This document shows, piece after piece, positions 61,434 to 64,000 of a stretch of 64,000 bases of DNA (the first letter of the stretch is position 1; every line of letters begins with the position of its first letter). A model generated the notes under the pieces. It made no database searches. It was not told where the DNA came from and saw only the letters and a program-made list of their open reading frames with translations. Origin of the DNA: Polaribacter pacificus (GTDB taxonomy: Bacteria > Bacteroidota > Bacteroidia > Flavobacteriales > Flavobacteriaceae); the NCBI RefSeq assembly GCF_038024035.1, contig NZ_CP150664.1:2294001-2358000 (forward strand). Direction: 5' to 3'. The translations under genes and the position numbers were made by a program.

Positions 61434-63524
61434 TTAAATTGTCATGTTTGTGATTCCATACTTCTTAAAGATAATAGCCAATTTTTGAACATGAGGTTTT
61501 ACTAGTTTGGTGTCTTTATTATCTAAAACATATTGAATATAGGGAACCTGTATTAAATCATTTCCGTTTTCTTTTAATGTTATTATTTTGATTTTTGATT
61601 TAAATAGATTTATCTCAATATCATCTTGGTATTCTTTAGAGTTTGATGGTTTTGAACGAAACTTGTTTAAGTCTTTAGATTTAGCAAACACAAAAGTGTT
61701 TTTAATCTCATTTGTAGACAATTTTGAAAGTAGTTCCTCAATAGATGCTAAAGAGATTGGCTCAAAAGTTTTAAAAGTATCATCTGTGTTAATAGAAAAA
61801 AACCCTTCAGGTGATATAGAAATTGCAAGCTGACGTTTATTAGAATCTTTATTACCATTAACATTTATTACTTCTGGTTTTGGCAACACTAAAGATGGTT
61901 CAATCACTTGATCCCTTTGTTTAGGAGTCATCTCCTTATACATTTGTTTAATGCGAGTCATATAGGGTTTACCCGTTTTTGGAGCAGCTTGTATTTTCTT
62001 TACAAAATGCTTATACGTATAAATAGTATCCATTGGTGGTGGTAAATTCTTCTTAACAGTAGCAACATTCTCCTTTTTTTCTTTTTTAGGTGAATTAAGC
62101 GATTTAAAAAAAATCATTGGTTGCTTTTTACTGGTCTCTCCTCTATAATTTGGATCTTTTTTTCTCTTCTCCTTATAATCTTCAAAATCACGAACTCTTT
62201 TATTATTTCTAGTCTCAAAAAAATCATTTGTGGTTAAATGTGCTTGATATTCTTGTGGAAATCGTTCTGATCGTGCATTTTTATAAACAAAACTAATAAA
62301 GTAGCTCGAAAAATCAGAATTGGTATAGGTATCTAAAATACTGTTGTCAACAACTTTTTCATTTATCCAGATTGCATATTTTTCTGAATTTTTTAAGTCA
62401 GATATTATTTTTTCTGAAGGGATCTTCTTTTTAAACAACAAAGGCATAGGACTCCCTAGCATTTTTTTCTCTTCAGGGGTCATTTCAGGATAGGATTTTT
62501 CAATTTTGTTCCCATTTTTATCTGTGTATTTTAAAATTACATTTTTATATACATAGTCTCTATATAGATCTTCTTCTGAAAGATTCGTAGTCAATTTTTT
62601 AATTTCTTTGACTTGTGGTTTTTCATTTTGTTTTGCTTCTACACGTTGTGCAAAGGCAAAGATAAATCCTGCTACTACTGGTACTACCAATAGTTTTTTA
62701 ATCAAGATTTTTGTTTTGGAACTCGGTGTTGTCATCATGAGTAATCTTTTTTTAGTGAGTGAATAATTTAAATTACTGGCCAAGTAACTGCTGTTGTTCT
62801 GAGTGGTTAACTGTAGTAATAAGTTTTGGTACTCGGAAATATTGTTATGGGTGTTTAGTACGGCTTGATCGGCTAAAAACTCGTGATTTAACTGGATGGC
62901 TTTTTTGTACCATTTAAATATTGGAACTATCCAAAAAACGAGATGTAGCAACTCTATAAAAATAATATCAATAGAGTGTTTTTGCTTTACATGTGCCAGC
63001 TCATGGGTTAAGATTAGCTGTTCAGATTGATCTTTAACATAAGCTTGTTTGTTCAGAAAAATATAACTTAAAAAGGTATGAGGTAAGATCTCTTCTTTAA
63101 GTAAAATTACCGTTGCACTATAGTAATTTAGTCGCTCATTTTTTCTGACCTTCGCAATGATTTTATAAATGCTTTTTATAAAGATAAAGGCAAGGATACT
63201 GCTAATTAGTATATACAAACCACTAAGGTAAACTTCATAATTGATTGTGTTTACTTGAGCAGGAGCATCAATACTGACTGTATTTAAAAATGCGATATCA
63301 GTAACAGGTTGTTGCTGCGGTTGCTGCTGTTCTAAACCTATAAAGTTTTCAGCTGCGGTAGCTGGAACATATATTATATAACTAGGAATTAGAAAAGAAA
63401 CAAGGATGCTTCCCAACAAGTACCATCTATTAAATTGGTGCATTTTTTCGCGCTCTAGCACTAGGTAGTAAAATCCTAGAAAGAGCAGCAAGCAACAGAT
63501 TGATTTAAATAAATACCAAAACAT
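61434..63524 (-). CDS. M56 (BlaR1-like) membrane metallopeptidase
   Basis: A 696-residue protein. Several N-terminal membrane helices, then the zinc motif LTHELAHVKQKH (HExxH at 174-178) with an extra Glu (191), form the BlaR1/MecR1-type peptidase domain. One more helix (about 270-290) follows. The C-terminal periplasmic part of about 400 residues is not a penicillin-binding domain, so the signal sensed is not a beta-lactam of the usual kind. In the paradigm the peptidase triggers cleavage of the BlaI repressor. Its start lies one base after the BlaI stop. Confidence 0.88.
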   Translation of the reverse strand: MFWYLFKSICCLLLFLGFYYLVLEREKMHQFNRWYLLGSILVSFLIPSYIIYVPATAAENFIGLEQQQPQQQPVTDIAFLNTVSIDAPAQVNTINYEVYLSGLYILISSILAFIFIKSIYKIIAKVRKNERLNYYSATVILLKEEILPHTFLSYIFLNKQAYVKDQSEQLILTHELAHVKQKHSIDIIFIELLHLVFWIVPIFKWYKKAIQLNHEFLADQAVLNTHNNISEYQNLLLQLTTQNNSSYLASNLNYSLTKKRLLMMTTPSSKTKILIKKLLVVPVVAGFIFAFAQRVEAKQNEKPQVKEIKKLTTNLSEEDLYRDYVYKNVILKYTDKNGNKIEKSYPEMTPEEKKMLGSPMPLLFKKKIPSEKIISDLKNSEKYAIWINEKVVDNSILDTYTNSDFSSYFISFVYKNARSERFPQEYQAHLTTNDFFETRNNKRVRDFEDYKEKRKKDPNYRGETSKKQPMIFFKSLNSPKKEKKENVATVKKNLPPPMDTIYTYKHFVKKIQAAPKTGKPYMTRIKQMYKEMTPKQRDQVIEPSLVLPKPEVINVNGNKDSNKRQLAISISPEGFFSINTDDTFKTFEPISLASIEELLSKLSTNEIKNTFVFAKSKDLNKFRSKPSNSKEYQDDIEINLFKSKIKIITLKENGNDLIQVPYIQYVLDNKDTKLVKPHVQKLAIIFKKYGITNMTI

Positions 63525-63525
63525 C

Positions 63526-63891
63526 TTATTTATTTTTTATTTGATGATCTATAATTGTACGCAATTCTTCTAATTCTTCTTTTGTTAGATTCGTTTCTGA
63601 GGTAAAAAACGAAGCAAACTGAGGAGCAGAATCATTAAAGAAGTTTTTAATCAATCCATTTACATGCTTTGAAAAATAATCCTTTTTAGTTACCAGAGTA
63701 TAATATTCTCTCGCTTTTCCGTGCAAGGTATAATCAATAAAACCCTTGTCATTCATTCTTTTTAATAGTGTAGCAACTGTTGTTGTAGCAGGTTTCGGTG
63801 CTGGGAAATCTTCTAGCAAATCTTTCATAAATGCTTTTTTGCGTTTCCATAGCAATTGCATTACTTGTTCTTCGGCTTTTGATAGTTGCAT
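63526..63891 (-). CDS. BlaI/MecI/CopY family repressor
   Basis: A 121-residue winged-helix regulator. The N-terminal KAEEQVMQLLWKRKKAFMKDL (about 5-25) and PATTTVATLLKRMNDKGFI (about 34-52) form the DNA-binding HTH. The C-terminal half forms the dimer helices. The start ATG at 63891 is 24 bases from the nearer operator-like palindrome. The next gene, an M56 peptidase, starts one base downstream, a classic blaI-blaR1 pair. It should repress its own operon until the sensor peptidase inactivates it; the trigger signal is unknown. Confidence 0.92.
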   Translation of the reverse strand: MQLSKAEEQVMQLLWKRKKAFMKDLLEDFPAPKPATTTVATLLKRMNDKGFIDYTLHGKAREYYTLVTKKDYFSKHVNGLIKNFFNDSAPQFASFFTSETNLTKEELEELRTIIDHQIKNK

Positions 63892-63914
63892 TCTTCTTTA
63901 TTTTAACGGTTAGC

Positions 63915-63956
63915 TCTACAAACATAGAACAAAAATTTTAATTCTACAAATGTAGA
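63915..63956 (-). promoter_or_regulatory. blaI promoter with two BlaI operator palindromes
   Basis: Minus-strand TATGTTTG (63926-63919) is a -7 box, and TTTG (63950-63947) is a -33 element with an ideal 20-base spacer. A perfect palindrome TCTACA-AA-TGTAGA (63943-63956) covers the -33 box, and an imperfect copy TCTACA-AA-CATAGA (63915-63928) covers the -7 box. TACA...TGTA arms are the known core of BlaI/MecI operators. The centres are 28 bases apart. Confidence 0.8.
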
Positions 63957-63980
63957 GTTAAAAAAGTTGAGAACTTTAAG

Positions 63981-63988
63981 TATCTTTG
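63981..63988 (+). promoter_or_regulatory. -7 box of a gene beyond the right edge
   Basis: TATCTTTG matches TAnnTTTG on the plus strand, facing out of the window. The gene it serves is not visible, and the -33 match is weak. Confidence 0.3.
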
Positions 63989-64000
63989 GGGCTCACCACA

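Overview
The window is AT-rich chromosomal DNA of a member of the phylum Bacteroidota, most probably the family Flavobacteriaceae. The evidence is the repeated use of the Bacteroidota promoter -7 box TAnnTTTG, weak Shine-Dalgarno signals, many small lipoproteins with an SC lipobox, and several families found mainly in this group (DUF5686 outer-membrane proteins, DUF6146, DUF4920, BlaI-M56-TlpA operons, a nucleoside transporter with a signal-peptide extension). No rRNA or complete tRNA gene was seen.

Layout. Positions 1-1964 look accessory: a truncated conserved hypothetical gene running off the left edge, a 65-residue HTH-like protein, a sequence resembling a tRNA 3' end, and five tandem ~101-bp palindromic units. 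From 1965 to 24025 lies mostly core metabolism: TrmN6, a saccharopine dehydrogenase-like enzyme, PEP carboxykinase, a membrane pyrophosphatase next to a soluble one, PdhB, EtfBA, a bifunctional nuclease, a CNT nucleoside transporter, ThyA and FolA, an M24 peptidase and Tag. Positions 24046-28430 hold a decayed two-component system: a response regulator with an internal deletion and frameshift, and a multi-PAS histidine kinase broken by one TGA in a Trp codon. From 28610 to 41403 come IlvE, a metallo-hydrolase, small lipoproteins, MnmD, a flippase/glycosyltransferase pair, RuvC, HemW, a cyclase-family enzyme, an ECF sigma/YceI cluster and a YjbR-like protein.

The most coherent accessory system spans 41451-56834. 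An AraC regulator diverges from genes for all four steps of trans-4-hydroxy-L-proline catabolism (epimerase, FAD dehydrogenase, DapA-family deaminase, 2-oxoglutarate-semialdehyde dehydrogenase). Interleaved with them are a DUF885 lipoprotein peptidase and an Xaa-Pro peptidase. Convergent to this operon are a propeller/amidohydrolase fusion and a very large protein with an APH-type kinase, an M23 peptidase and a class III PLP domain. The kinase and PLP parts resemble hydroxylysine kinase and phosphohydroxylysine/phosphoethanolamine phospholyase. Hydroxyproline and hydroxylysine are both hallmark collagen residues, so the region reads as a possible collagen-derived amino-acid catabolic island. 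That reading is an inference.

The right end has adenine deaminase, an acetyltransferase, a PhnA-domain protein, and a BlaI-M56-TlpA operon. Two operator-like palindromes there lie exactly on the -33 and -7 promoter elements, which suggests autoregulation by BlaI. Start codons were moved to internal ATGs where promoter position or a lipoprotein signal peptide indicated it (29563, 30702, 30825, 42290, 45088, 56804).
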